A model generated the notes under the pieces. It was not told the DNA's origin. It saw nothing but the letters and a program-made list of their open reading frames with translations, and searched no databases. A stretch of DNA of 64,000 nt, from NCBI GenBank assembly GCA_023388635.1, contig JAEWFW010000043.1, forward strand, positions 124,001 to 188,000, read 5' to 3'. Shown here one piece after another: positions 26,584 through 34,789 of the stretch (within the stretch, counting starts at the first letter, position 1; each line of letters begins with the position of its first letter). Position numbers and translations under genes: made by a program. The DNA comes from Bacillota bacterium (lineage in GTDB: Bacteria > Bacillota > Bacilli > Desulfuribacillales > Desulfuribacillaceae).

Positions 26584-27575
26584 CTCGTTCGAATCCATGC
26601 CTCTGTCTTAGCAATCCCTTCTTCAAGCGTAACGTTCGGCTTCCACCCTAACAGATGCTTGGCTTTATCATAATTGCACAACAGTTTCTGAATTTCACTC
26701 TGCGGGTGAATATGCTCAACATGCTGAATTCGTTGAGTCAACATAGTTCGTTGACCTTCCGAACTTGCCGGAACTACACCTTGCTGACTTGCGTCAATCG
26801 CTAGCACTAATTCCGCCAATTCGTTTACACTGATATCCCGTCCCAGACCGGCATTGACGATTTCACCGTTTACAGAATCATTATACCCAGCTTCAACGAC
26901 AAATCGGGCACAATCTTCCACATATAATAAATCCCTTGTCTGGGTACCATCACCGTATATCATCAGTTGTTTTCCGGCTAACTTATTTTTGATGAAGATT
27001 GCCACGACACCGCCTTCACCGCCTGTCTTCTGAAACGGTCCGTATGTATTGAATGGTCGCACAACAACGACCGGTAGCCCATATGCATAGTAATACGACA
27101 ACACCATATTCTCCGCGGCAATTTTTGCTCCTGCATACGGGGAAGCCGGCTTGGTCGGATGGATTTCTGTAATTCCAGCATCATCGTTACAACGATCATA
27201 TACCATACATGTACTCATAAACACAATCTTTGTCTGATGCTTTTTGCACGCTTCCAATACATAGAACGTACCGACCGTGTCGTTATTAAATGTCGTCTCC
27301 GGATCATCAATCGAATCCTGCACGTTAATTGATGCGCCCAAGTGATAGCAAATATCAAATTTTACACTATTAAATAGTTCTTCTACTAAATTGCGCTGTT
27401 TAATATCCGCGACGATAAATTTTTTCAATCCCGTGTGCTCAGAGAACTCCTGTAAGTTTTCTTCGCGTCCATTCGACAAATCATCAAGCACCCACACAGC
27501 ATGCCCATCATCCAATAATCGTTTGACAACCCAACGCCCGATGAAGCCGGCTCCTCCGGTAACTAATATGTTCAT
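26571..27575 (-). CDS. NAD-dependent nucleotide-sugar epimerase/dehydratase
   Basis: A 334-residue extended SDR enzyme. It has NAD site TGGAGFIG (residues 7-14), STCMVYD, catalytic YAGAK and RPFNTYGPFQK. GAGGATG precedes ATG 27575; the frame is open further but the Rossmann start MNILVTGGAGFIG fits the family. It is embedded between pseI and pseC, so it probably acts on a UDP- or GDP-linked sugar of the island. It resembles 4,6-dehydratases of the LegB/RmlB type as much as 4-epimerases, and the exact reaction is open. It is not one of the six standard Pse enzymes. Confidence 0.8.
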   Translation of the reverse strand: MNILVTGGAGFIGRWVVKRLLDDGHAVWVLDDLSNGREENLQEFSEHTGLKKFIVADIKQRNLVEELFNSVKFDICYHLGASINVQDSIDDPETTFNNDTVGTFYVLEACKKHQTKIVFMSTCMVYDRCNDDAGITEIHPTKPASPYAGAKIAAENMVLSYYYAYGLPVVVVRPFNTYGPFQKTGGEGGVVAIFIKNKLAGKQLMIYGDGTQTRDLLYVEDCARFVVEAGYNDSVNGEIVNAGLGRDISVNELAELVLAIDASQQGVVPASSEGQRTMLTQRIQHVEHIHPQSEIQKLLCNYDKAKHLLGWKPNVTLEEGIAKTEAWIRTSNLI

Positions 27576-27633
27576 TATGTCACATCCTCTGCCAAAATTT
27601 ATTCCCGTAAATCTATTTATGTACTCCAAGTAA

Positions 27634-28683
27634 TTACAGCAACTCCCACGACATCGGTGTCCCTTTCCTCACGTCGCATTTCACTCGTTTCCCCAACAAT
27701 AAATCCAAATACTTTGTCGGCAATCCTAACCCCGGACGAATCGACCGCAAATTGCTCTTATTCAGAACATCACCCACTTGTAAGTCCTCGGCAATATACA
27801 ATGACCGGCGATCCTTCAGCGAAGGGCTTTCAGCAAGCGTCGGACCGTAATGAATCGCTCCCAAGCTCTGCCATGCTCGCTCCGCTTCCAAGGACAGTGC
27901 AGCAAATTCATCCGGTTCCAGAGAAAATGCCGCATCGACACCACCCTCTGCCCGTGACAATGTAAAATGCTTTTCAATCACCGTCGCCCCCAGTGCGACA
28001 GCCGCTACACTGACACCCGTCCCTAATGTATGGTCGGATATCCCAACTTGGCACTGAAATAACTCTCGCATATGGGGTATTGTCAATAAATTGCTATTTT
28101 CAGGAGTTGCCGGATACGTACTCGTGCACTTTAATAGAATTAGATCCTGACACCCGGCTTTTCTCGCTTCGCTAACCGCTTCGTGAAGCTCACCAATCGA
28201 TGCCATACCGGTCGAGATAATCATCGGCTTACCCGTAGCAGCAACCTTACGAATCAACGGAATATCTGTATTCTCAAAGGATGCAATTTTATAGCACGGT
28301 ACATCCAATTGCTCGAGAAAGTCAACAGCCGATTCATCAAACGGAGTGCTAAAAGCGATCAATCCTAACTGTCGGCATCTATCGAAAATCTCCTTATGCC
28401 ACTCCCATGGTGTATACGCCTCTTGATATAATTGATAGAGTGACTTACCTTGCCAGAGACTATTAGGATTATCAATAAAAAATTCACCTTCATGCATATC
28501 CAAGGTCATCGTGTCTGCCGTATAGGTTTGTAACTTCAGTGCATCAACACCGGCTGCCGCTGCCGCATCGACCAATTCCAGCGCGCGCTCAAGTGAATGG
28601 TTGTGATTCCCAGACATTTCCGCAATGACGAACGGTTTATGCTGACTTCCTACTAATCTTCCTCCAATTGCAATTTCTCGCAA
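27634..28683 (-). CDS. pseI: Pseudaminic acid synthase
   Basis: PseI condenses the 6-deoxy di-N-acetylamino sugar with phosphoenolpyruvate to form pseudaminic acid. The product is 349 residues: a NeuB-type TIM barrel (FVIAEMSGNHNHSLERA, TPFDESAVDFLEQL, IGISDHTLG-like QVGISDHTLGTG, EKHFTLSR) and a C-terminal SAF (antifreeze-like) domain (about 290-349). The TTG start at 28683 follows GGAGGTG and gives REIAIGGRLVG, the normal family start; the 12 extra codons of the open frame lack support. EMSGNHN favours PseI over NeuB/LegI. Confidence 0.92.
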   Translation of the reverse strand: MREIAIGGRLVGSQHKPFVIAEMSGNHNHSLERALELVDAAAAAGVDALKLQTYTADTMTLDMHEGEFFIDNPNSLWQGKSLYQLYQEAYTPWEWHKEIFDRCRQLGLIAFSTPFDESAVDFLEQLDVPCYKIASFENTDIPLIRKVAATGKPMIISTGMASIGELHEAVSEARKAGCQDLILLKCTSTYPATPENSNLLTIPHMRELFQCQVGISDHTLGTGVSVAAVALGATVIEKHFTLSRAEGGVDAAFSLEPDEFAALSLEAERAWQSLGAIHYGPTLAESPSLKDRRSLYIAEDLQVGDVLNKSNLRSIRPGLGLPTKYLDLLLGKRVKCDVRKGTPMSWELL

Positions 28684-28744
28684 ACGACACACCTCCGTAT
28701 AAACTCTAGCATCTACCATATCTAGGTATACTTATATTAACGTG

Positions 28745-29872
28745 TTAACATAACGTTTCAAGTATCCAATCAAGCAATCGCTTTTCTCCGATTCCTTCCT
28801 TCATCATGACGACAGCGCGTTCTGACATACGCTTGCGTCTGTGAAAATCTTGATCCGCTCGCTCCAACAACACTGCCAAATCATGTGCTGTCACATCTGC
28901 ATGCCAACCGGCATTCCATATCGCGCCTTGTAACGCGGCATATTCTGTCGTCGACCGCTGATTCTCGGCAACAATCGTGACGATCGACGGCACACCTAGA
29001 TAGCAACGTTCCCACATCGCCACACCGCCCGCTCCCAAGACGATATCTGTATCTAAAAGTATTTCCGCCATATTATCCACATGTCGGAATAATTGTATAT
29101 TCTTCATAGTATTGCATTGTTCCTCAATTTCCGTAAACATCGGATTCGATGTACCAGATATAACATTGACACGCACTTCACAGACATTTAGTTCCCCTGC
29201 ATAGTCACGTAATCTGTCTAACCACAACGTAACTGCCTGTAACGCCTTCATTGTTTCCCTTGTTGGGTCACTTCCACCGTAAAAAATGAGAATATTACGA
29301 ACACTAAGTTGTAAAGAACTATCCCTTAATTCTACAATCCGATTTTTCATCTGTTCCCTTACCAATAAGAACTCGGGACGCAACAACAAATGCCTCGGAC
29401 CTATAAAACAACGGCACGATTCCGGCACCAATGTCAGATACCGTTCTGCCATCTGTTGATTGAGATTCTGATCCAATAAAGCGTCACAATCATGTACGCG
29501 ATTTGCCAAATCATCAATGATAAGAATCGTTCTTGCCAATTCCCTCATAGTTTGCTCCCAAACCACGTCCAATCGATAATGATCGACGATGAGCAAATCA
29601 ATCGGGCGTGATATAGACTCTGATGAAGCAGTTGATATTCGTATAGCTAATTGCCTTGCTGTTTCAACATCATCATACCTAGCCAGCTCTACTACTTGAT
29701 AACCGAGACCTTGAATATGAGATATCAAATTACCGTCTTCACGTACGCAAAGAAAGATAATTTTCACATCATTTATCTCCCTGCGTATCTGCTCTGCCAA
29801 AACAAGACAACGCATCACATGACCGGTGCCGATTTTCCCAGAAGCATCGGCTCGTATCGCGACAATTTTCAT
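28745..29872 (-). CDS. pseG: UDP-sugar hydrolase PseG
   Basis: PseG removes UDP from the di-N-acetylated sugar to give the substrate of PseI. The 375-residue GT-B-type protein starts MKIVAIRADASGKIGTGHVMRCLVLA, the hallmark loop with the catalytic His in GTGHVMRC. The second half has LIFYGGSDPTRET-like ILIFYGGSDPTRETM and ADIVLGAGGVAMWERCYLGVPSI. Its start overlaps the pseF stop by one base (TAATG), so translation is coupled. Confidence 0.92.
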   Translation of the reverse strand: MKIVAIRADASGKIGTGHVMRCLVLAEQIRREINDVKIIFLCVREDGNLISHIQGLGYQVVELARYDDVETARQLAIRISTASSESISRPIDLLIVDHYRLDVVWEQTMRELARTILIIDDLANRVHDCDALLDQNLNQQMAERYLTLVPESCRCFIGPRHLLLRPEFLLVREQMKNRIVELRDSSLQLSVRNILIFYGGSDPTRETMKALQAVTLWLDRLRDYAGELNVCEVRVNVISGTSNPMFTEIEEQCNTMKNIQLFRHVDNMAEILLDTDIVLGAGGVAMWERCYLGVPSIVTIVAENQRSTTEYAALQGAIWNAGWHADVTAHDLAVLLERADQDFHRRKRMSERAVVMMKEGIGEKRLLDWILETLC

Positions 29873-30597
29873 TATTTCACAGCCTTTTGCTGAATATGGG
29901 CATTGAGTTCGACAACCTCCGGATGAGATGCCAGATAATCAATCACATCCTGCGCTGGAACTAGTATATCTCCAACAAAGTGACCGGCTATCGCTTGACA
30001 TAATAAATAATCCTCTGGAGTATCAAGGGTGATACGCAGATCAGGACGTTTCTTAGCATCGTCAACAGCTACCGGATGAAAGCGAAATTTCTCAGGAAAC
30101 TCGTACGCATAATAGGTCACATGTTCGCGATGATACGCCTCGGTACCGTTCTGATGGATATATCGTAACGCTGCAAATGACAACAATTCTACGGACAGTC
30201 CTCTGGGAAGACCTGACTCTAAGCGCACAACATCAACCATTTCCCCTAACACTGCAACCATCGCAGATGCAGTCTGATAATCGACAAACGGACAATCAGC
30301 TGTCACGCGAATCACATAATCAGGTTCATATAACTTCGCACACTGATAATATCGGTCAAGCACATCATCTTCTGAACCACAAAAATATGGCACATCATGT
30401 TCGATGCACCAATTGACAATTGCTTGGTCTTGCTCCAATTCCGATGTCGCTACAATCACTTCCGGGACACCTTCTATAGCACGACTGCGCTGCACGACAT
30501 AATCAAGCACAATCGTATTTCCTAATTCTTTGAGAACTTTCCCCGGCAAACGTGTCGAACCCATACGTGCTTGAATAATGACTATGACTTTATTCAT
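29872..30597 (-). CDS. pseF: CMP-pseudaminic acid cytidylyltransferase (PseF/SpsF type)
   Basis: It activates pseudaminic acid with CTP. The 241-residue enzyme begins MNKVIVIIQARMGSTRLPGK, the CTP-binding signature of the KdsB/SpsF/PseF group, followed by DCPFVDYQTASAMV near residue 98. AGGAG precedes the ATG at 30597; the open frame reaches 30696 and into ugd but that part is not plausible. Its place between ugd and pseG, and the rest of the pse set nearby, supports PseF over a KDO enzyme. Confidence 0.88.
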   Translation of the reverse strand: MNKVIVIIQARMGSTRLPGKVLKELGNTIVLDYVVQRSRAIEGVPEVIVATSELEQDQAIVNWCIEHDVPYFCGSEDDVLDRYYQCAKLYEPDYVIRVTADCPFVDYQTASAMVAVLGEMVDVVRLESGLPRGLSVELLSFAALRYIHQNGTEAYHREHVTYYAYEFPEKFRFHPVAVDDAKKRPDLRITLDTPEDYLLCQAIAGHFVGDILVPAQDVIDYLASHPEVVELNAHIQQKAVK

Positions 30598-30613
30598 AAC
30601 AATAGCTCCTATT

Positions 30614-31783
30614 CTATGAGTCTCTACTAAATAAATCTCTCGTATACACCTTATGCTCGACATCTTTAATCTCTTCTGACAGACGATTGGCAACAATCAC
30701 ATCGCAGAGACATTTAAATTCAGCTAAATCGTTGATGACTTTGGAGCGGAAAAACAATTCTTCATAGAGTGTCGGTTCGAATACCACAACTTCTACACCT
30801 TTCGCCTTCAATCGTTTCATAATTCCTTGAACAGCAGAGTCGCGGAAGTTATCGGAATTAGTCTTCATTGTCAAGCGGTAAATTCCCACCGTTCTCGGAT
30901 TTCTTTTTAGGATCATATCGGCAATATGGTCTTTTCTAGTCCGGTTGGCTTCGACGATAGCTGACATGATATTTTGTGGTACATCAGAATAGTTCGCTAG
31001 TAGCTGCTTAGTATCTTTAGGTAAACAATAGCCACCGTATCCAAAAGATGGGTTGTTATAGTGCATACCGATTCTCGGATCAAGACTGACCCCTTCAATG
31101 ATTTGCTGGGTATTCAATTGCCTTACTTCCGCATAGGAGTCGAGTTCATTGAAAAAGGCTATGCGCATTGCCAAATAGGTATTGGCAAACAGTTTAATTG
31201 CTTCTGCCTCTGTTGAACCAGTAAAAAGCACATCGATGTTTGTTTTCAACGCGCCTTGTTGCAATAGATTGGCAAATACAGTAGCTCGTTCCGATTGTTC
31301 ACCGACGACAATTCTCGAAGGATAGAGATTGTCATAGAGAGCACTGCCCTCACGCAAAAATTCTGGCGAAAAAATGATATTTTCTGTTGCAAATCTCTCC
31401 CGGACGCTTTCTGTATAACCAACAGGGATCGTCGATTTGATTACCATAATCGCCCCTGAATTGATAGATAAGACATTAGCGATCACAGCTTCAATACTTC
31501 TTGTATCAAAATAATTCTTAATCGGGTCGTAGTTCGTCGGTGTCGCAATAATAATATAGTCGGCATCTTCAAAGGCGATATTGCAATCTGTTGTCGCTGA
31601 AAGATGCAATGGTTTTGTAGCCAAATATTCTTCGATTTCTTTATCAATAATCGGGGACTGTTTGTTGTTAATCATATCTACTTTTTCTTGAACGATATCA
31701 AACGCTACTACTTCATTATGTTGAGCAAGCAAAACGGCATTTGACAATCCGACATAGCCGATGCCAGCAATGGCGATTTTCAT
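30614..31783 (-). CDS. ugd: UDP-glucose 6-dehydrogenase
   Basis: It oxidises UDP-glucose twice with NAD to UDP-glucuronate. The 389-residue protein is of the short enterobacterial Ugd type, with MKIAIAGIGYVGLSNAVLLA, IIATPTNYDP, KSTIPVGYTESVRERF, FSPEFLREGSALYDNLYPSR, and catalytic Cys in FGYGGYCLPKDTKQLL. GGAGGG precedes ATG 31783. With the Uxs-like decarboxylase further upstream in the operon it gives UDP-glucuronate and then UDP-xylose for the island's transferases. UDP-ManNAc or UDP-GlcNAc oxidation is less likely given these motifs. Confidence 0.92.
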   Translation of the reverse strand: MKIAIAGIGYVGLSNAVLLAQHNEVVAFDIVQEKVDMINNKQSPIIDKEIEEYLATKPLHLSATTDCNIAFEDADYIIIATPTNYDPIKNYFDTRSIEAVIANVLSINSGAIMVIKSTIPVGYTESVRERFATENIIFSPEFLREGSALYDNLYPSRIVVGEQSERATVFANLLQQGALKTNIDVLFTGSTEAEAIKLFANTYLAMRIAFFNELDSYAEVRQLNTQQIIEGVSLDPRIGMHYNNPSFGYGGYCLPKDTKQLLANYSDVPQNIMSAIVEANRTRKDHIADMILKRNPRTVGIYRLTMKTNSDNFRDSAVQGIMKRLKAKGVEVVVFEPTLYEELFFRSKVINDLAEFKCLCDVIVANRLSEEIKDVEHKVYTRDLFSRDS

Positions 31784-31810
31784 TATTTTATGTCCCTCCA
31801 ATTTAAAATA

Positions 31811-32344
31811 CTATTCTTCAAAAGTAGCAACATATTTTGCAAATTGCTGCTGTTGTTTCCACTTTTCAGCTAACAACTCAAAAATATGCACATCATGATA
31901 TTTCCCATATTTAAAAATATGCTCTTTATACGTCCCTATATCACGAAATCCATACATTCTGTGCATCTTACACATATTCTCATTACCGTCCATTACTTCT
32001 GCATATAATTTATGTAAACCCAATTGCTTGAAAACATAATTATAAAAATAAGGGTGAATCCGACCACCGATAATATGAAAAGCAGGATCACCGATATAAT
32101 ATCCAAATGTTGCATGTCGATGTTGTGTATCTATTTGATTTAATGAAATCAAACCAATGAGCTGCTCTTTATGCCGTATTACCCAATAACGATTTTTCAA
32201 ATCATTTTTCACACTGTCATACCACTGCTGCTGCCGCTCCATATCATAAGGAATGTCCGTATACATATAGCGTGTCACTTGTTCGGATGTCCGCCAACGC
32301 AGCACCGTCTCCAAATGTTCTTCCCGCAATCGCATGAACTCCAC
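31811..32344 (-). CDS. pseH: PseH-like N-acetyltransferase
   Basis: A 177-residue GNAT enzyme that in the pathway acetylates the 4-amino group of the PseC product using acetyl-CoA. It matches PseH in length and layout: MRLREEHLETVLRWRTSEQVTRYM, HATFGYYIGDP, and the C-terminal NENMCKMHRMYGFRDIGTYKEHIF. Loosely related enzymes add other acyl groups, and the LuxC/LuxE/ACP set next door leaves open that this protein uses a non-acetyl donor. Confidence 0.88.
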   Translation of the reverse strand: MEFMRLREEHLETVLRWRTSEQVTRYMYTDIPYDMERQQQWYDSVKNDLKNRYWVIRHKEQLIGLISLNQIDTQHRHATFGYYIGDPAFHIIGGRIHPYFYNYVFKQLGLHKLYAEVMDGNENMCKMHRMYGFRDIGTYKEHIFKYGKYHDVHIFELLAEKWKQQQQFAKYVATFEE

Positions 32345-32362
32345 CGTATCGCCTCCCTCACA

Positions 32363-33625
32363 TCAACAAATTTGAACAACTCTCGTAAAATACATTAATA
32401 GATCGTAACCATCCCAAATATCACTGAAATCCAGTGCCTGCCCCACAGGTACAATCCGGTCAACGCTACGCCCCCGCAAATTCATACAAAACGACTGCCA
32501 TACCGACCGCTCCACACCAAAATACGTAATCGTCTGATCCTTGTCAGCTAACAACGGTAATATATCTTCCAACCTCTGCCCGTGATATTCAAAAAACAAT
32601 CCGGCACCTCGATGCTCTTCCCGCAATGCAGCAGGGAAATCGTCCACCGTTACACATAACGGCAATGTAAAATCTTTTGCCGAAACCGAAACCGTATGAT
32701 CCAATGTCGCCTGAACAAACCCTTGCGTCAATCGCGCCATATGGATTGCCGGTGCTAACTTATACTGTTTTTGCTCTATGACACTGCGAAAAACCTTCCA
32801 AAATCGCTCTTTCGCATCTATAATTATCGTTTCCGCCCCTAGCCAGCATACTAAACGCGGCGATGAACAAGCCAATTGATGAAAAAACAATGTATCGTTG
32901 TAAAAATTCGTTGCCAACTGCTGCAATTCCTGCTCCGCCGTAGATTGTAACACTGCCTCCGCAGACAGCACTGCTAATCCGAAACGATCTGGAAATACCA
33001 ACTCCGTCGCCAATGGCGCCAAAGGTATACTGCGCAACTCACGCACACTGCGATCTCCGCCCCAAATCACACGCACATGACATAATGACGACAGCCACTC
33101 TGTCACCGTTTGATCATGATCATACTGGACGAATAGACTCCGTTGTCTTACAAGCACAAACCGCTCCTCTGACAATAATTCATTGAGCAAACGCAACAAC
33201 ACTCCCACTTGCTCTGATTCTCTGCCGGAGATGCGCACAACACCGCTGTTTCCAGCCAACAACGCTAGAATCCATGTGTAGACAAACATCGTATCAATAT
33301 TTCCCGGTGCAAATGCTAACACCAACCCACGTGGCAGACGAACATCATCTCCTTGCTGTGCCCTACAGCGTTCCTTCATCTCTTGTAAATGGCTTTTACG
33401 CAGCCAGTATCCGAGCGACACAATTTCTGGATAAATACGCAAACTCTTATCCTGCAAAATTCGCTGTGATAATTGTTGTGCAAATTCTAGTGCTACATCT
33501 GAAAATATCGGTAACGTCTTTTCCCGCGCCAGCCTTTCAATAGCATTTTTCCAACTCATTCCCTGTGAGGATGACACCAGTGGTGCTACAATTCGCACTG
33601 CACCCTCTGCTATCCCTTTTGCCAT
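32363..33625 (-). CDS. LuxC-like acyl-CoA/acyl-protein reductase
   Basis: A 420-residue LuxC-family (acyl-CoA reductase) protein. In luminous bacteria LuxC reduces activated fatty acyl groups to aldehydes with NADPH; here no luciferase is present. Seen: a nucleotide-binding part with GLVLAFAPGNIDTMFVYTWI (about 100-120), VRVIWGGDRSVRELR, and the probable catalytic Cys in HQLACSSPRLVCW near residue 250. It overlaps the luxE-like gene by 16 bases. The preferred reading is reduction of an acyl group held by the neighbouring ligase/ACP proteins during synthesis of a sugar substituent. Confidence 0.85.
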   Translation of the reverse strand: MAKGIAEGAVRIVAPLVSSSQGMSWKNAIERLAREKTLPIFSDVALEFAQQLSQRILQDKSLRIYPEIVSLGYWLRKSHLQEMKERCRAQQGDDVRLPRGLVLAFAPGNIDTMFVYTWILALLAGNSGVVRISGRESEQVGVLLRLLNELLSEERFVLVRQRSLFVQYDHDQTVTEWLSSLCHVRVIWGGDRSVRELRSIPLAPLATELVFPDRFGLAVLSAEAVLQSTAEQELQQLATNFYNDTLFFHQLACSSPRLVCWLGAETIIIDAKERFWKVFRSVIEQKQYKLAPAIHMARLTQGFVQATLDHTVSVSAKDFTLPLCVTVDDFPAALREEHRGAGLFFEYHGQRLEDILPLLADKDQTITYFGVERSVWQSFCMNLRGRSVDRIVPVGQALDFSDIWDGYDLLMYFTRVVQIC

Positions 33626-34704
33626 TCCGTCATCTCCTCACTTCCATAGGCATATGTATCACTGCATCCACGCAGCTCGGCTGACGGCAAACGACCAGAC
33701 ACCTGAAAATACGTACCTTTACGACCACACAAGCAATCATCAGTTCCTAAAACCGTCCCCAAATCCTCTGTTAAAATGCTGTTGCCAGGATAGCTTCCCG
33801 GCAAAATACTGACAACCTGTATGAGCCCCTCCTGCCCAGCACTTACAGGCTCCAAAGTATGCTGATCACGGATAATGACATCAGCATAATCCGGCGTATG
33901 CAAACAACCGTGTTCGCATTCCATGAAAATCGATCCGACCTGCTCCACCATCCCATAGTAATTATGAACCCGATCAATACTGAACTGTTGTTTAAGGCTA
34001 CTTCGAAATTCAGCGTTATCCACAGCTTGCTCCAATAGTTTCTTCCAACCACCGCCATGAATCACGATTGCCTTAGACAAATCCACGTGCGCTCCTTTGG
34101 CAACAGCATCTTGGTATAAATGCTGCCAAATCATATACGTAAATCCAAAAAGCAGTATCGACTCATCCTGATATTTTTGTAAATATTCCTGCAATCCTTG
34201 CCAATCGGCATCCATTTGATCATTTAACAAATAGAAATGGTCACGACCAAATTGCGAAAATCCGACAATTCCCGCTCCTCTCGCATTAAACGAAGTGCGA
34301 TCTTTGAGCACGTTGCGATGATCGACTATCACCATCGGCAACCGTTTTTTGCCAATCCAATCGGTGACGATATGAACTAACGCCCGTGATTGATTAGCAG
34401 AAGTCTCTCGATCGAGAAATATTTTCGATACTTGCTGGGAAGTCGTCCCGCTTGACATCAGCGTTTTGAGCACCTGATCCTTGGGAATCGAACGCAACTC
34501 CAGCTCTTTGAACAATCCTACCGGAAGGTACGGATACTCCGACAGATGCGCATATGTCTTACCAAAGGGAATTTTATCGATCATATTTCGGTATTCAGAA
34601 CAATGACGTATATGATAATTGTGGCGTTCTCGCAATACTGCCAATAGATATTCCTGTTTTTCTTTAGAAGACATTTGATAGGCTGATATTGTGTTTGGAA
34701 TCAT
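33610..34704 (-). CDS. LuxE-like acyl-protein synthetase
   Basis: A 364-residue LuxE/PaaK-like adenylate-forming protein. The AMP-binding loop LMSSGTTSQQVSKIFLD is near residue 83, the VIHGGGWKKL stretch near 188, and YYGMVEQVGSIFMECEHG near 228. LuxE activates fatty acids and passes them to LuxC as acyl-protein. The two genes overlap, as a functional pair would. LuxE-like proteins occur in several O-antigen and flagellin loci, where they are thought to activate a small carboxylate. GGAGGG lies 10 bases before the ATG. Confidence 0.85.
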   Translation of the reverse strand: MIPNTISAYQMSSKEKQEYLLAVLRERHNYHIRHCSEYRNMIDKIPFGKTYAHLSEYPYLPVGLFKELELRSIPKDQVLKTLMSSGTTSQQVSKIFLDRETSANQSRALVHIVTDWIGKKRLPMVIVDHRNVLKDRTSFNARGAGIVGFSQFGRDHFYLLNDQMDADWQGLQEYLQKYQDESILLFGFTYMIWQHLYQDAVAKGAHVDLSKAIVIHGGGWKKLLEQAVDNAEFRSSLKQQFSIDRVHNYYGMVEQVGSIFMECEHGCLHTPDYADVIIRDQHTLEPVSAGQEGLIQVVSILPGSYPGNSILTEDLGTVLGTDDCLCGRKGTYFQVSGRLPSAELRGCSDTYAYGSEEMTEWQKG

Positions 34705-34710
34705 GCTGTT

Positions 34711-34788
34711 TCACCCTCCATACTTCTTACTTCCACGTCGTTTAATCCGCCGTTCAATCCACCATTTAATCCGCCATTTGTCGAACAT
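34711..34788 (-). CDS. Possible 25-residue peptide over a 12-bp triple repeat
   Basis: Between the ligase stop and the luxE-like start lies an ATG frame of 25 codons (MFDKWRIKWWIERRIKRRG...). It ends in TGA inside the luxE-like ribosome site GGAGGG. Its DNA contains three 12-base tandem units (34741-34776: TTTAATCCGCCG, TTCAATCCACCA, TTTAATCCGCCA), giving a repeated (W/R)(R/W)I(K/E) peptide. No ribosome site precedes the ATG. A spacer is as likely as a real peptide. Confidence 0.25.
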   Translation of the reverse strand: MFDKWRIKWWIERRIKRRGSKKYGG

Positions 34789-34789
34789 G

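Noticed and set aside
25261..32344. Legionaminic-acid pathway
   Set aside because: PseB-, PseC-, PseG-, PseH- and PseI-type motifs form a complete pseudaminic set; only one LegB-like SDR was seen and no second NeuB-type synthase.
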